DNA from: Vulcanimicrobiota bacterium | GTDB lineage: Bacteria; Vulcanimicrobiota; Vulcanimicrobiia; Vulcanimicrobiales; Vulcanimicrobiaceae | Length of the DNA: 59,509 nt | Assembly (NCBI GenBank): GCA_003164495.1 | Contig: PLTN01000054.1 | Span: forward strand, 8,637-68,145 | Direction: 5' to 3' | Shown here: positions 1 to 8,841 of the stretch, piece by piece | How positions within the stretch are numbered: position 1 is the stretch's first letter | Layout: each line of letters opens with the position of its first letter | Program-made: the position numbers and the translations under genes | Notes under the pieces: generated by a model | Told to the model about the DNA's origin: nothing | The model's input: the letters and a program-made list of their open reading frames with translations, nothing else | The model's database searches: none

Positions 1-5
1 ACGCT

Positions 6-956
6 ATGCGAGTTACCCGTCAACGAGCGCTCCAGTCCGTCGCGGCCGTCGCGACCGCACCATGGTGGCTACGCACCGCGGATGCGCAAACGCTCCCGAC
101 GATCCGCGCGGCGATGATTCCGATCGAGCCCGCGGCGTCCATCTACTACGCAGTTGAGAACGGCTTCTTTGCCAAGGCCGGCATCGACGTCCAGATTGCA
201 CAGAATCCGTCCACGCCGGCCCTCGCCGCCGCCGTCGCCTCGGGCACGTACGACGTCGCCTACGCTCCGATATCGACGCTGGCCGTCGCCCACTCGCGCG
301 GGTTGCCGTTCGTGGCCATTACTCCGGGGATCGAGACGGTGCCGGGCGAGATCGCCGGCGCCATCATGGTCCCGATGACGTCGACGGTCAAGACGGCCAA
401 GGATTTCAACGGCAAGACGTTCGGCTGCGCCGGTCTCGGCACGATCGCCGAATATCAGCCGCGCGCCTGGATCGACAAACACGGCGGCGACTCGACCACG
501 GTGAAATTCATTGAGATCCCGTTTCCCGAGACGATCGCGGCGCTGAACGCCGGCCGCGTAGATGCCGCGTACCTGGTCGAGCCGTTCATCACGGTCGCCA
601 CGCGGAGCAACACCGTGCGCTTGTTGGCTACCGGCGACGACGCGATCGGAACGAACTTCCTCTCAACCGCCTGGTACGCCACGTCGCAGTGGGCGGCGGC
701 GCATCCCGACCTCGTCACGAAGTTCGTCGGCGCGATGGTCGCGGCGGCGCGCTGGGGCAACGCCAATCAGGATAAGGTCGTACCGTACCTGGTCAAGTAT
801 TTGAAAGCGGATCCGGCGCTGGCCGCGGCCGAACACCGGCCCGTCTTTGCCGAGCGCCTCGTTCCCGCCCAGATACAACCCTGGATCGACGTCACCGCGA
901 AATACGCGAAGTTCGCGCCGTTCCCGGCCGCCGACATCATCTACGTTCCGAAGTAG
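6..956 (+). CDS. NMT1/THI5-like ABC substrate-binding protein, orphan
   Basis: Exported solute-binding protein of 316 residues in the NMT1/THI5-like (NitT/TauT) family, expected to bind a small organic ligand in the periplasm. An N-terminal signal (about residues 1-28, ending ADA-QT) follows an Arg-rich start. The block WIDKHGGDS at residues 155-163 recurs in nine other SBPs of this window. The start ATG lies only 5 bases from the window edge, so its ribosome site is not fully visible. No permease or ATPase is adjacent. Its C-terminus (QPWIDVTAKYAKFAPFPA) is almost identical to that of the SBP at 35902-36855, so the two are recent paralogues. The ligand cannot be told from sequence. Confidence 0.85.
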   Translation: MRVTRQRALQSVAAVATAPWWLRTADAQTLPTIRAAMIPIEPAASIYYAVENGFFAKAGIDVQIAQNPSTPALAAAVASGTYDVAYAPISTLAVAHSRGLPFVAITPGIETVPGEIAGAIMVPMTSTVKTAKDFNGKTFGCAGLGTIAEYQPRAWIDKHGGDSTTVKFIEIPFPETIAALNAGRVDAAYLVEPFITVATRSNTVRLLATGDDAIGTNFLSTAWYATSQWAAAHPDLVTKFVGAMVAAARWGNANQDKVVPYLVKYLKADPALAAAEHRPVFAERLVPAQIQPWIDVTAKYAKFAPFPAADIIYVPK

Positions 957-964
957 GCTTCTTC

Positions 965-1921
965 TTACGCTCCAAAGTAGGCTTCTTTCGCCGGGAAGGC
1001 GCGCGTGATGTAGCCGTATTTCGCCGCTGCATCAATGGCCGGCTGGATCAGCGCGGGATCGCCGCTGGTCGAGCCGTTCACCCGCGCCATTTTCGAGAAG
1101 ATCGCGACGTCGATTTTCGATACGTCGGCCATCATCGCCGCCGTCTCGGCGTGGTGCGCGTTGGTATACGCGGCCGCGGTGTACGTAACGCGATTCCAGC
1201 GTTTGATCGCGTCGGCATGTTTCGCCGCCCAATCGGGTTGCGCGAAGAACACCGTGAACGCGAAGTGATCGCTGATCGCGCTGTAGCAGGGCGCGAGCAC
1301 GCGTACCTTGCCCGTCGCGACCGCGGCGCTGAGCTGCGGTTCGTTGAGGCTGGTTGCCTCGACACGATGCTCGGCGAGCGCTTGACCGGCGGCCGAGTTG
1401 GGCAGCTCAATCCACTTGGTCGTCTTCGCGTCGCCGCCCGTTTTGTCGATCCAGGCGGTCATTGCGAGTTCGTTGAGGTCGTTGAGCGCCGCGGTCGACA
1501 ACGTTTTTCCGTTGAGATCGGCACCCGACTTCACCGTGGAATCGGCGGCGACGACCATCAGCGAGAACGGCGACTTCGGATCCCACACCGCACCGTTGCC
1601 GACGATCGTGAGCGGCAATCCCTTGAGGTGCGCGACCAGCGATGCGATCAGGCTGCCCTTCCCCAACTCGTAGGCGCCTCCGACGACGGCTTCGGTAGCG
1701 GCCGTGCCGCTGGACGTCGGCACGACCTCAACGTCGAGTCCGGCTTTCTGATACAAGCCGGCTTTGATCGCGTAGTAGACCGGCGTGAGATCGTCGGTTG
1801 CCACACCGGCAAGTCGCACCTTGTCGAGCGTTTGCGCGCGCAGGATCGAGGGCCACAACGCCAGCGCTGAACCGCTAGCGGCCAGCATCTGCGAACGCGA
1901 AAGACGGGGACGAACGAGCAC
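965..1921 (-). CDS. NMT1/THI5-like ABC substrate-binding protein, orphan
   Basis: A 318-residue SBP of the same family, convergent with the preceding gene (8 bases between stops). The start is GTG at 1921, with GGAG five bases upstream. The N-terminus has a hydrophobic signal (about residues 12-28, ALALWPSILRAQT). The family block is present as WIDKTGGDA, a small variation from the usual GGDS. It is co-directional with the VOC protein and the SBP upstream (2372-3319), giving an SBP-VOC-SBP cluster with 8-10 base gaps. No transporter subunits are nearby, so it either shares a remote permease or serves as a binding protein without a dedicated transporter. Confidence 0.85.
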   Translation of the reverse strand: MLVRPRLSRSQMLAASGSALALWPSILRAQTLDKVRLAGVATDDLTPVYYAIKAGLYQKAGLDVEVVPTSSGTAATEAVVGGAYELGKGSLIASLVAHLKGLPLTIVGNGAVWDPKSPFSLMVVAADSTVKSGADLNGKTLSTAALNDLNELAMTAWIDKTGGDAKTTKWIELPNSAAGQALAEHRVEATSLNEPQLSAAVATGKVRVLAPCYSAISDHFAFTVFFAQPDWAAKHADAIKRWNRVTYTAAAYTNAHHAETAAMMADVSKIDVAIFSKMARVNGSTSGDPALIQPAIDAAAKYGYITRAFPAKEAYFGA

Positions 1922-1929
1922 GGTAACTC

Positions 1930-2361
1930 CTACGAAACGGAAGCGGTAGCGGTAGCGGCGGTAGCCGTATCAACGAAGGCGGGGCCGTCGGGCACGGCCG
2001 TCAACCAACCCTGCGAGAGATCCAATTTGATGCCGAGCAGCGGATCGCGCACGAACGTCTCGGCTTGACGGCCGTCTTTCGGGTTCACGCGATTGGGCGG
2101 CACGGCGCCGGCGGCAACGGCCGTGTTCAGCGCGCCGTCGACATCGTCGACGGCGAAGCCGATGTGATCGACGCCCAACGGACGCTTGACCGGCAAGAGC
2201 GCCAGGTTGATGTAGCCGTCACTGAGATAGATCGCCCACTGCGGAGCCGTCTCGTCGTTGCGCTGCCGGAACACTTCCTTCAACCCGAACGCCGACGTAT
2301 AGAAGGCGGCGGTGGCTTCGGCATCGTCGACCACGATTGCGATGTGACGGATCTGTGCCAT
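1930..2361 (-). CDS. VOC-fold (glyoxalase/dioxygenase superfamily) protein
   Basis: A 143-residue single-unit vicinal oxygen chelate protein. The opening IRHIAIVVDD and the later VDHIGFAVDD place the two beta-alpha modules with their typical metal-side histidines. The start ATG at 2361 is supported by AAGGAGCG seven bases upstream; longer reading in frame would run into the neighbouring SBP. The last 15 residues are a low-complexity Thr/Ala tail (TATAATATASVS), encoded by repeated GGTAGC units, unlike the compact end of family members. It lies between two SBP genes; VOC/SBP pairing recurs at 22765 and 27033. The substrate is unknown; extradiol-type cleavage, glyoxalase or binding roles are all possible. 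Confidence 0.8.
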   Translation of the reverse strand: MAQIRHIAIVVDDAEATAAFYTSAFGLKEVFRQRNDETAPQWAIYLSDGYINLALLPVKRPLGVDHIGFAVDDVDGALNTAVAAGAVPPNRVNPKDGRQAETFVRDPLLGIKLDLSQGWLTAVPDGPAFVDTATAATATASVS

Positions 2362-2371
2362 GGGACGCTCC

Positions 2372-3319
2372 TTAGGTAGCCGGTACGGCAGTGGAAAAGA
2401 GATCGCTCGCGCGCTGGGCTGTTTTGATCTGATTGGTCGCGAGCATGAGATCGAGGACGGGCTGGACGTCGGAGACACGCAAGCGCTCGGCGTAGAGTGC
2501 CCGCGATGCTCCGGGCGGAACCGGTGTCTGCGTGTACTGGGTCAGCAGCGCGCCCGACTGGCCTTGGTTGGCGTTCGCCCAGCGCGCGGTTTTTGCGATG
2601 ACGTCGGCATACGTGCGCACCACGTCCGGATGCGCTTTCGCAAATGCTTCCGTGGTCACGCAGCCGGCCACGAGAAAGCGCGGCGCGATCGCATCGAACA
2701 CCGGCGCGAGGACGCGGATGTCGCCGCCGCGCATCGCGGGCGTGAGCGCCGGCTCGCTGATCGACGCCGCATCGAGGCGGCCCGCCTTCATCGCCTCGAC
2801 GTCGAGCGGATCGGAGAGCTCGAACCAGTGGATCGACTTCGAATCGCCGCCGTTCTTGTCGATCCACGCGCGGGCGGCGAAGTAACTCATGTTGCCGAGG
2901 TCGCGCGTGCCGATCGTCTTCCCGTTCAAATCGGCGGCGGTGCGGTAAGGCGCGTTCTTGAGCACGACCAGCGCGTGATCGGGATTGGTGCTGACGTAGA
3001 GCGAGAGCGGCGCGATCATCACGAACGGCACGCCTTTGTCCCGCGCGATTGCGGCGAGCGTCGTCGGCATGGCGGCGATCGCAAGCGCACCGCCGGCGAG
3101 TCCGGCGGTGGTGGCGTTCATGAAGCTCAGCGTGACGTTCAACCCCGCTTGCTTGTAGTACCCCAATGCCTCGGCGTAAAAGGTCGGGCCGGCGGAATCG
3201 TTGGGTGCCGTGCCGATCGGCAACGCGACACTTGCCGTTTGCGCAACGGTTCGCTGCGGAATCGCCGATGCGAGCGTCAACGAAGCGCCCGCCGTGAGCA
3301 ACGCTTGGCGCGAAATCAT
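2372..3319 (-). CDS. NMT1/THI5-like ABC substrate-binding protein, orphan
   Basis: A 315-residue SBP with a signal peptide ending near TVAQTAS (about residue 29). WIDKNGGDS lies near the middle, followed by KSIHWFEL. It is the first gene of a minus-strand cluster SBP-VOC-SBP and is divergent from the ligA operon; the 141-base gap between the two starts holds a stem-loop and should contain both promoters. No strong ribosome site precedes ATG 3319, but the signal peptide fixes the start. There is no partner permease. The ligand is unknown. Confidence 0.85.
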   Translation of the reverse strand: MISRQALLTAGASLTLASAIPQRTVAQTASVALPIGTAPNDSAGPTFYAEALGYYKQAGLNVTLSFMNATTAGLAGGALAIAAMPTTLAAIARDKGVPFVMIAPLSLYVSTNPDHALVVLKNAPYRTAADLNGKTIGTRDLGNMSYFAARAWIDKNGGDSKSIHWFELSDPLDVEAMKAGRLDAASISEPALTPAMRGGDIRVLAPVFDAIAPRFLVAGCVTTEAFAKAHPDVVRTYADVIAKTARWANANQGQSGALLTQYTQTPVPPGASRALYAERLRVSDVQPVLDLMLATNQIKTAQRASDLFSTAVPAT

Positions 3320-3413
3320 ATTTGCGACCGTCTTTCACGCGCGCAGCACCCCCCCTGCTCGGGGGTAACCCGACAAGTGGGGCACGAACCTCGCCGCACG
3401 CTGGCCAACCTCA

Positions 3414-3433
3414 CGAGCCGCATTGCAGGCTCG
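3414..3433 (+). promoter_or_regulatory. Stem-loop in divergent intergenic region
   Basis: CGAGCC and GGCTCG form a perfect six-base inverted repeat around an eight-base loop in the gap between the divergent SBP (start 3319) and the ligA-like gene (start 3461). A second GC hairpin (CCCCC/GGGGG) lies at about 3350-3366. They may be an operator or a transcript leader structure; no known riboswitch consensus is seen. Confidence 0.3.
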
Positions 3434-3460
3434 AGATAACTAGGTTGCAAAGGTAGATTT

Positions 3461-3769
3461 ATGTCGGAGTACGAGCTCAACCGGAGCATCCACCACGTCT
3501 ACACGAACAAGGAACGCACGGCCGCGTTCCGGGACGGGAATTACCAGGCGCTGGATGCCTTCGATCTGAGCGCCGAAGAGCGCGCGGCGCTCGAGAAACA
3601 CGACTTTCCCAAGCTATGGGCGCTGAACGTACATCCGGTGCTGCTGTTCCATCTCTCGGCCGTGCTCTACCCGCGCGAATGGTATCTCGCCGAAGTCGTC
3701 CCGAAGATCGCCGGCGTACCGAATAAATATTACGATTTCTACGGCAAACGGTCAGACGGGGCCGCCTGA
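3461..3769 (+). CDS. LigA-like small subunit of extradiol dioxygenase
   Basis: A 102-residue alpha-helical protein that matches the small LigA subunit of class III (LigAB-type) extradiol dioxygenases: a conserved stretch around residues 25-60 (FDLSAEERAALEKHDFPKLW) followed by a VHPVLLFHL helix. In protocatechuate 4,5-dioxygenase LigA caps the LigB active site. The ATG at 3461 has AAAGGTAG upstream. It heads an operon with a permease, the LigB-like gene, an SBP, an ATPase and a gamma-glutamyltransferase. The insertion of a permease gene between ligA and ligB is unusual. Its C-terminus (YDFYGKRSDGAA) is not hydrophobic. Confidence 0.75.
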   Translation: MSEYELNRSIHHVYTNKERTAAFRDGNYQALDAFDLSAEERAALEKHDFPKLWALNVHPVLLFHLSAVLYPREWYLAEVVPKIAGVPNKYYDFYGKRSDGAA

Positions 3770-3774
3770 TCGCA

Positions 3775-4557
3775 ATGGCCGCCGTGATCCGGCCGCGCCG
3801 TCACGTCAACATCAACGTGTGGCGCCTCGTGATCCTCGTCGCCGGCATCGCCGGATGGTGGCTGATTGCCAAACTCGCAGGTGGGAATTTCATTCCCACG
3901 CCGCCGCAAACCGTTGCGGCCGCGATCGCGATCGGCAGCGACGGCACGCTCGCGCGGGCCACTCTCGATACGACGATCGTGTTCCTCAGCGGCTACGTCC
4001 TGGCTGCGGTCGTCTCCATTCCGTGCGGCCTGATCATGGGCGGGGTGCGCGTCATCGGCGCGGCGTTCGAACCGTATGTCGATGCGCTGAGCGCCATGCC
4101 GCGGGTGGCCTTCATCCCGTTGATCATCGTCTTTCTGGGTTTGGGATTTCCGGCCAAGATCGCGATCGTGTTCCTCGGCGCGGCGATGCCGATCCTGATC
4201 AACACCTATACGGGCGTACTCAACTGCGACGGCGAGCTGGTGGAGATGGCCCGCTCGGCCGGAGCAACGGAATCCCAGGTCTTCCGTAAGATCATGCTGC
4301 CGGGGGCGCTCCCCTACATCACCGCCGGCCTACGCGTCGGCGCCTCGCTCGCGCTCATCAACACCGTCGTCGCCGAGCTCTACACCGCCGTCAAAGGTCT
4401 CGGCGGCCTGCTCTCGGTGTACGGCAACAGTTTCCGCATGGCGCCCTACTTCGTCGTCGTCTTCGTGCTGGGCGCGCTGGGCGTCATCGTCATGCAATCG
4501 CTCCGGATCCTCGAACGCAATGCCGATCGCTGGCGTTACGATAGCGAACACCACTAA
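3775..4557 (+). CDS. ABC transporter permease, NitT/TauT (SsuC/TauC) type
   Basis: A 260-residue inner-membrane permease with about six transmembrane segments. The EAA-like cytoplasmic loop reads EMARSAGATESQVFRKIMLPGALPY-type sequence near residues 155-180, which contacts the ATPase. It starts five bases after the ligA stop with only a weak ribosome site, so translational coupling is likely. Together with the SBP at 5403 and the ATPase at 6428 it forms the only complete NitT/TauT-type importer in the window. The orphan SBPs nearby could in principle use this permease, but nothing in the sequence proves it. Confidence 0.9.
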   Translation: MAAVIRPRRHVNINVWRLVILVAGIAGWWLIAKLAGGNFIPTPPQTVAAAIAIGSDGTLARATLDTTIVFLSGYVLAAVVSIPCGLIMGGVRVIGAAFEPYVDALSAMPRVAFIPLIIVFLGLGFPAKIAIVFLGAAMPILINTYTGVLNCDGELVEMARSAGATESQVFRKIMLPGALPYITAGLRVGASLALINTVVAELYTAVKGLGGLLSVYGNSFRMAPYFVVVFVLGALGVIVMQSLRILERNADRWRYDSEHH

Positions 4558-4569
4558 AGGAACTGCAAC

Positions 4570-5400
4570 GTGGCCAAGATCGTCTCGGTCGTCGCGTCGA
4601 CCCACAACCCCCGCATTTTCTGGAATCGCGATCAAGCGACTCCGGAAGACATGGCCGAGCTCTACGCGACGTTCGCTGAGGTCCGCGATATGCTCGCGGC
4701 GACCAAACCCGATCTCATCGTCGCGGTCGCGAACGATCATCTCGACAACTTCTTCTTCGACAACCTGCCGACGTTTTCGGTCGGTACCGGCAAGAGCGCC
4801 GAGGGCCCGTTCTGGTACGAGAGCGACATCATGGCGTTGCCGCACTACAAGTTCGACATCCATCAGAAGTTTGCCGAATATCTCTTGCGCGACGGCGTCG
4901 AAACGGGCATCCAATTCTCGCAGGCGCGCGAACTCCACCTCGACCACGCCTTCACCGTTCCGCTCTCATTCTTGCGCCCCGAGTCCGATCTGCCGGTCGT
5001 TCCGATCGTTACCAACGCGTTCGGATACCCGCTCGCGAACAACCGCCGCTGGTACGAACTCGGCCACTTCATCGAACGCGCCGTCGAGGCGTGGCCGGGC
5101 ACGGAGCGCGTAGCGCTGATCTGCTCGTTCAACCTCACCGTCGAGGTCGGCGGCCCGCTGATGGGCAACATCGACTTCGCCTTCGCGCGCTATCTGCTCC
5201 AACTGATGGGTGAGGGGAAACGCGACGAGATCCTCGAGAAGCTCACCGTCGAGCGGCTGATCCAAGCCGGCAACTCGACGACCGAGTTCCTCAACTACGT
5301 CACCGCGCTCGGCGTGGTCGAAGAGACGCTGCCCACGTTCATCAAGCACAAGCCGGTCAAGGGCGTCGGAACCTGTCCGGTCGCCTTCTGGACGCTCTGA
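4570..5400 (+). CDS. LigB-like class III extradiol dioxygenase catalytic subunit
   Basis: A 276-residue protein of the LigB family, whose members open catecholic rings using Fe(II). The start is GTG 4570 with AAGGAAC upstream. Expected iron ligands are visible: the His in ASTHNPRIF near residue 12, the His in ANDHLDNFF near residue 58, and a Glu in NSTTEFLNYV near residue 241. The segment that normally carries the acid-base His before GP (GGLSHxxxGP in typical LigB) here reads SFNLTVEVGGP, so that His seems to be replaced by Val. The enzyme may therefore act on a different substrate or by another mechanism. It pairs with the LigA-like gene at 3461. Confidence 0.75.
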   Translation: MAKIVSVVASTHNPRIFWNRDQATPEDMAELYATFAEVRDMLAATKPDLIVAVANDHLDNFFFDNLPTFSVGTGKSAEGPFWYESDIMALPHYKFDIHQKFAEYLLRDGVETGIQFSQARELHLDHAFTVPLSFLRPESDLPVVPIVTNAFGYPLANNRRWYELGHFIERAVEAWPGTERVALICSFNLTVEVGGPLMGNIDFAFARYLLQLMGEGKRDEILEKLTVERLIQAGNSTTEFLNYVTALGVVEETLPTFIKHKPVKGVGTCPVAFWTL

Positions 5401-5402
5401 TA

Positions 5403-6431
5403 ATGAAGGCCGGACGTCGCGAGTTCATCACCTCGGGTTCCGCCGCACTTGCCGCCGCGGCGCTGCCGCGCCGTGCGCGGGCCGCGGATCCATTTCGCAT
5501 CATCATCACCGAGACGCAGATTCCGCTGGTCCCCAATTCGGTCACCTGGCTCGCGCTCTCGCTCGGCTACTTCAAGCGCGCCGGCGTCGACGTCGACCTG
5601 ATCGAGGTGGGACAAACGCCCTCGGCCGTCGCCGCGCTGCGGTCCGGCGGCGGCGAGATGGCAAACATCGCCACCGATACGGCATTGCAGCTCATCGGCC
5701 GCAAGCAGATGGCATTGCACGGCGTCGTTTCGCCCGACCGCGCGCTGCCGTTCGTGATCGCGGCCAAGAAGAGCATCGGCCGGATCGGCGATCTCACCGG
5801 GAAGACGTTCGGTGTCGCGCGCGTTGGCAGCGTCGACTACGAGATGACGCGGGTCGTGCTGGGCAAGCTCGGCGTCAACCCGGATTCCGTGCAATATCTG
5901 GCGATCGGCCAGCCCGACGTGCGCGCGCAATCGCTCTTGGCGGGCCAGATCGACGCCACGACGTTTTCGATCGGCATCTACACTACGCTGCCCGACAAGA
6001 GCAGCATCAAAGTCCTCGTCGATCAAGCCGATTATTTCAAGGACGCACCGTTCGTGACCAAGCTCAACGTGGTCACCGACGACACGGTGAAAAACCGTCC
6101 CAAAGACATCCAGGCGGTGGTGAGGGCGCTGATTACGGCCTCGCGCGATTTTGCCGCGCACCCGCAAATCTGGGTGAATGCGATGGCGGCTGCGCGCCCC
6201 GACGTCTCGCGCGCACAGTTGACCACGCTGGCCGCGGCCTACGCCGACAGTTGGAGCGTCAACGGCGGGCTAAACCTCGCGGCGCTGAAGTTCACGACCG
6301 ACACGCTCTACCGCGGTCCGGACTTTAAGGATCTGCCGCCCATCGCTCCGAGCGACTGGATCGATCTCAGCTACATCAAGAACACGCTTCGCACGGTCGG
6401 CGTCGACCGCTCGGCCGACCTGCCGGCGTGA
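5403..6431 (+). CDS. NMT1/THI5-like substrate-binding protein of complete ABC importer
   Basis: A 342-residue SBP with a twin-arginine-like start (GRREFITSGSAAL) and cleavage near ARAAD (about residue 28). It starts two bases after the ligB stop and overlaps the ATPase start by four bases (GTGA), so it is part of the transporter operon. Unlike the ten orphan SBPs of this window it lacks the WIDKxGGDS block; the corresponding region reads LGKLGVNPDSVQYLAIG. It is thus a different subfamily, matched to the permease at 3775. Ring-cleavage genes in the operon suggest an aromatic or related ligand; that is inference. Confidence 0.85.
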   Translation: MKAGRREFITSGSAALAAAALPRRARAADPFRIIITETQIPLVPNSVTWLALSLGYFKRAGVDVDLIEVGQTPSAVAALRSGGGEMANIATDTALQLIGRKQMALHGVVSPDRALPFVIAAKKSIGRIGDLTGKTFGVARVGSVDYEMTRVVLGKLGVNPDSVQYLAIGQPDVRAQSLLAGQIDATTFSIGIYTTLPDKSSIKVLVDQADYFKDAPFVTKLNVVTDDTVKNRPKDIQAVVRALITASRDFAAHPQIWVNAMAAARPDVSRAQLTTLAAAYADSWSVNGGLNLAALKFTTDTLYRGPDFKDLPPIAPSDWIDLSYIKNTLRTVGVDRSADLPA

Positions 6432-7294
6432 GTGCGGCGCCGGGCGCGGCGGCGTCCGCGCCCTCTTCGATCAGCATGCGCGGCGTGGGCAAAACCTTCC
6501 GGCGCGCGAAGTCGTCGACCGGGGTCGAAGCGCTGCGCGATATCACGCTCGACATCGAACCCAATACGTTCGTATCGCTCGTCGGCCCATCGGGCTGCGG
6601 CAAGACGACGCTGCTGCGCATGCTCAACGGCCTGATCGCTCCCGATCGCGGTGAAATTCTGGTCGGCGGCGCGCGGCCCGCGCCGGGGCCGCACATGGGC
6701 TTCGTGTTCCAGTCGTTTCGCCTCTTGCCGTGGCGCACGATCCGCGAGAACGTCGCCTTTCCGGTTGAACTGAGCGGCATGAACACGGCCGAACGCCGCG
6801 ATCGCGCCGACACCTATCTCGACATGGTGGGCTTGCGCCGCTTCGCCGATTCGTACCCGACGGAACTCTCGGGCGGTATGAAGCAACGCGCCGCGCTCGC
6901 GCGCGCGCTGATCGCGCAGCCGCGCTACCTGCTGATGGACGAACCGTTTGCCGCGCTCGACGCGCAGACGCGCGAATTCATGCAGATCGAGCTCGCGAAG
7001 ATCTGGTCGCACCATAAGAGCATCGTCGTCTTCGTCACACACAGTGTCGACGAAGCCGTGCTGCTCTCGGATCGCATCGTGCTCTTGCGGCCCCGGCCGG
7101 GGCAAGTCGCCGAAGTCATCGACGTCAAGCTGCCGCATCCGCGCTGGGAATACGACGCGCGCGCGACGCCGGAGTTCGTCGAAATGCGGCACTATCTCTG
7201 GGAACGCATCAAGGATATGGTCGCCTCCGATCCGGAGTCGGAGTTCTACCAGCGTTCGGACCGGACCGATGGCAACACCAGCGCCGCAGACTGA
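6428..7294 (+). CDS. ABC transporter ATPase, NitT/TauT (SsuB/TauB) type
   Basis: A 288-residue cytoplasmic ATPase. Walker A is GPSGCGKTT near residue 56, the Q-loop follows at FVFQSFRLLPW, the signature is LSGGMKQRA near residue 146, Walker B is LLMDEPFAALD, and the switch His is in VTHSVDEA. The GTG start at 6428 overlaps the SBP stop, and the 3' end overlaps the gamma-glutamyltransferase start by 26 bases. It powers the importer formed with the genes at 3775 and 5403. Confidence 0.92.
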   Translation: MSAAPGAAASAPSSISMRGVGKTFRRAKSSTGVEALRDITLDIEPNTFVSLVGPSGCGKTTLLRMLNGLIAPDRGEILVGGARPAPGPHMGFVFQSFRLLPWRTIRENVAFPVELSGMNTAERRDRADTYLDMVGLRRFADSYPTELSGGMKQRAALARALIAQPRYLLMDEPFAALDAQTREFMQIELAKIWSHHKSIVVFVTHSVDEAVLLSDRIVLLRPRPGQVAEVIDVKLPHPRWEYDARATPEFVEMRHYLWERIKDMVASDPESEFYQRSDRTDGNTSAAD

Positions 7295-8831
7295 GCGCCG
7301 GATCCAGATCGCGTCCGGTTCGCGCGGCATGGTCTCGACCGGACATCCGCTCGCCACGGATGCGGCGCTCGACGTGCTGCGCGCGGGCGGGAACGCCGTC
7401 GATGCCGCGGCGTGCGCCGCGTTCGTCCTGGCCGTCGTGTGCCCGTACGCGTGCACGTTGGGCGGCGACCTCTATGCGCTCGTCTACGATCCGAAGACGC
7501 AGCGCGTCGAAGGCCTCAACGCCACCGGCCGCTCGCCACTCGCGACCGCGGACGACGTGCAGGCCGAAGCGCTGCGTGTGGGCGTGCTCTCGGCAACGAT
7601 TCCGGCGCTCGTGCGCGGGCTCGGCGATCTGCTCGAGCGCTACGGTACGCGCGGCTTCGGGGCGCTGCTCGAGCCCGCGATCGCCTATGCTGCCGACGGC
7701 TTCGCCGTTCACCCGACGCTGGCCGACAACACACGCGAACGGGCGGAGCTGCTGCGCCGCGATCCGGCCGCAAGCGCGCTGTTCTTACCGGGCGGTACAC
7801 CGCTCGCGCTCGGCACGACGTTCAAACAGCCTGGCATCGCGCGCGTGCTGCGCGAATTCGCCGCCGCCGGCCCCGGCGCGTTCTACGCCGGCGACATCGC
7901 GGCGCTGCTGGTCGCCGACGCGCGGGCGATCGGCGGAACGTTCGCGATCGAAGACTTCACCACGCACGAATCGCTCTGGCAAACGCCGCTCGCGGTCCCC
8001 TTCTACGGGCACGACGTTTGGACGATGCCGCCCAACTCCTACGGCCCGACGCTGCTCTTCCAGCTGCTCGAACTCGAAGCACAGCACATCGAAGCCGTCG
8101 ACCCCGAAAGCGCGGATTTCATCGCGCGCGGATTCGCGGCGCGGAAGCGCGCGTACGCGCAAGCGGCGAAATGGATCGCGGATCCCGCCGTCGCCGAAGC
8201 GCCGATGCGCGCGTTGCTCGCGGCGGCGCTGCGCGAGCGATCGGCCGTGAGCGGCACGCCGCCGCCCGAAGCGCGCGACCGCTGCACCACCAACGCCATC
8301 GTCATCGACGGCAATGGGATGGCCGTCTCCCTGATCGAGAGCGTGTCGGCCCCGTACGGCTCAGGCGTCGTACTCGAACGCAGCGGCATTCTTCTCAACA
8401 ACCGCATGGCCGGCTTCAACGCCGACCGCGCGCACGCCAACGGCATCGCCGCCGGCAAACGCCCGGCCAATACCCTCGCTCCGTGCATGGTCACGCGGGC
8501 CGGTGCGCTGGCGATGAGCATCGGCACGCCCGGCACCGTCGGGCAAACGTGCACGCTCGCGCAGATCCTTGCGCGCGTGTACGCCTGCGGTCAAGATATC
8601 GCGACGGCAGCGGAGCCGCCGCGCTGGTCGGTCGATTTTCAGAGCAAATTGGTCGTCGAAGACACGATGGCGCCGGCACTGCGCGACGCGGTGCTCGCGG
8701 CGACCGAAGGCGCGCACGTCATGCCCAGCGGGTGGATCAGCTTCGGCTCGATCAAGGCCGCGGCCGTCACCCCGAACGGCCTCACCGGAATCGCCGATTA
8801 CCGGCGCGCGGCCACCACCGCCGGCTGGTGA
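7269..8831 (+). CDS. Gamma-glutamyltransferase family (Ntn hydrolase)
   Basis: A 520-residue GGT-family protein. The self-processing nucleophile is the Thr of CTTNAIVID near residue 340, equivalent to TTHxS in classic GGT; the downstream YGSGVVLERSGILLNN and SIGTPGTVGQT segments match the substrate-binding regions. No signal peptide is visible (it begins MATPAPQTERRIQIASG), so a cytoplasmic role is likely. ATG 7269 lies inside the ATPase gene end, which shows tight coupling. Within a transporter/ring-cleavage operon it may remove gamma-glutamyl groups from an imported conjugate, or act as an acylase; the substrate is inferred only. Confidence 0.85.
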   Translation: MATPAPQTERRIQIASGSRGMVSTGHPLATDAALDVLRAGGNAVDAAACAAFVLAVVCPYACTLGGDLYALVYDPKTQRVEGLNATGRSPLATADDVQAEALRVGVLSATIPALVRGLGDLLERYGTRGFGALLEPAIAYAADGFAVHPTLADNTRERAELLRRDPAASALFLPGGTPLALGTTFKQPGIARVLREFAAAGPGAFYAGDIAALLVADARAIGGTFAIEDFTTHESLWQTPLAVPFYGHDVWTMPPNSYGPTLLFQLLELEAQHIEAVDPESADFIARGFAARKRAYAQAAKWIADPAVAEAPMRALLAAALRERSAVSGTPPPEARDRCTTNAIVIDGNGMAVSLIESVSAPYGSGVVLERSGILLNNRMAGFNADRAHANGIAAGKRPANTLAPCMVTRAGALAMSIGTPGTVGQTCTLAQILARVYACGQDIATAAEPPRWSVDFQSKLVVEDTMAPALRDAVLAATEGAHVMPSGWISFGSIKAAAVTPNGLTGIADYRRAATTAGW

Positions 8832-8841
8832 TCCGCCTATA

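Noticed and set aside
3340-3461. Riboswitch ahead of the ligA operon
   Set aside because: Hairpins are present, but no TPP, cobalamin, SAM or other known core sequence is seen.
3461-3769. LigA-like gene as a borosin precursor
   Set aside because: It lies in an operon with a LigB-like subunit, far from the methyltransferase, and its C-terminus is polar with no core-like sequence.
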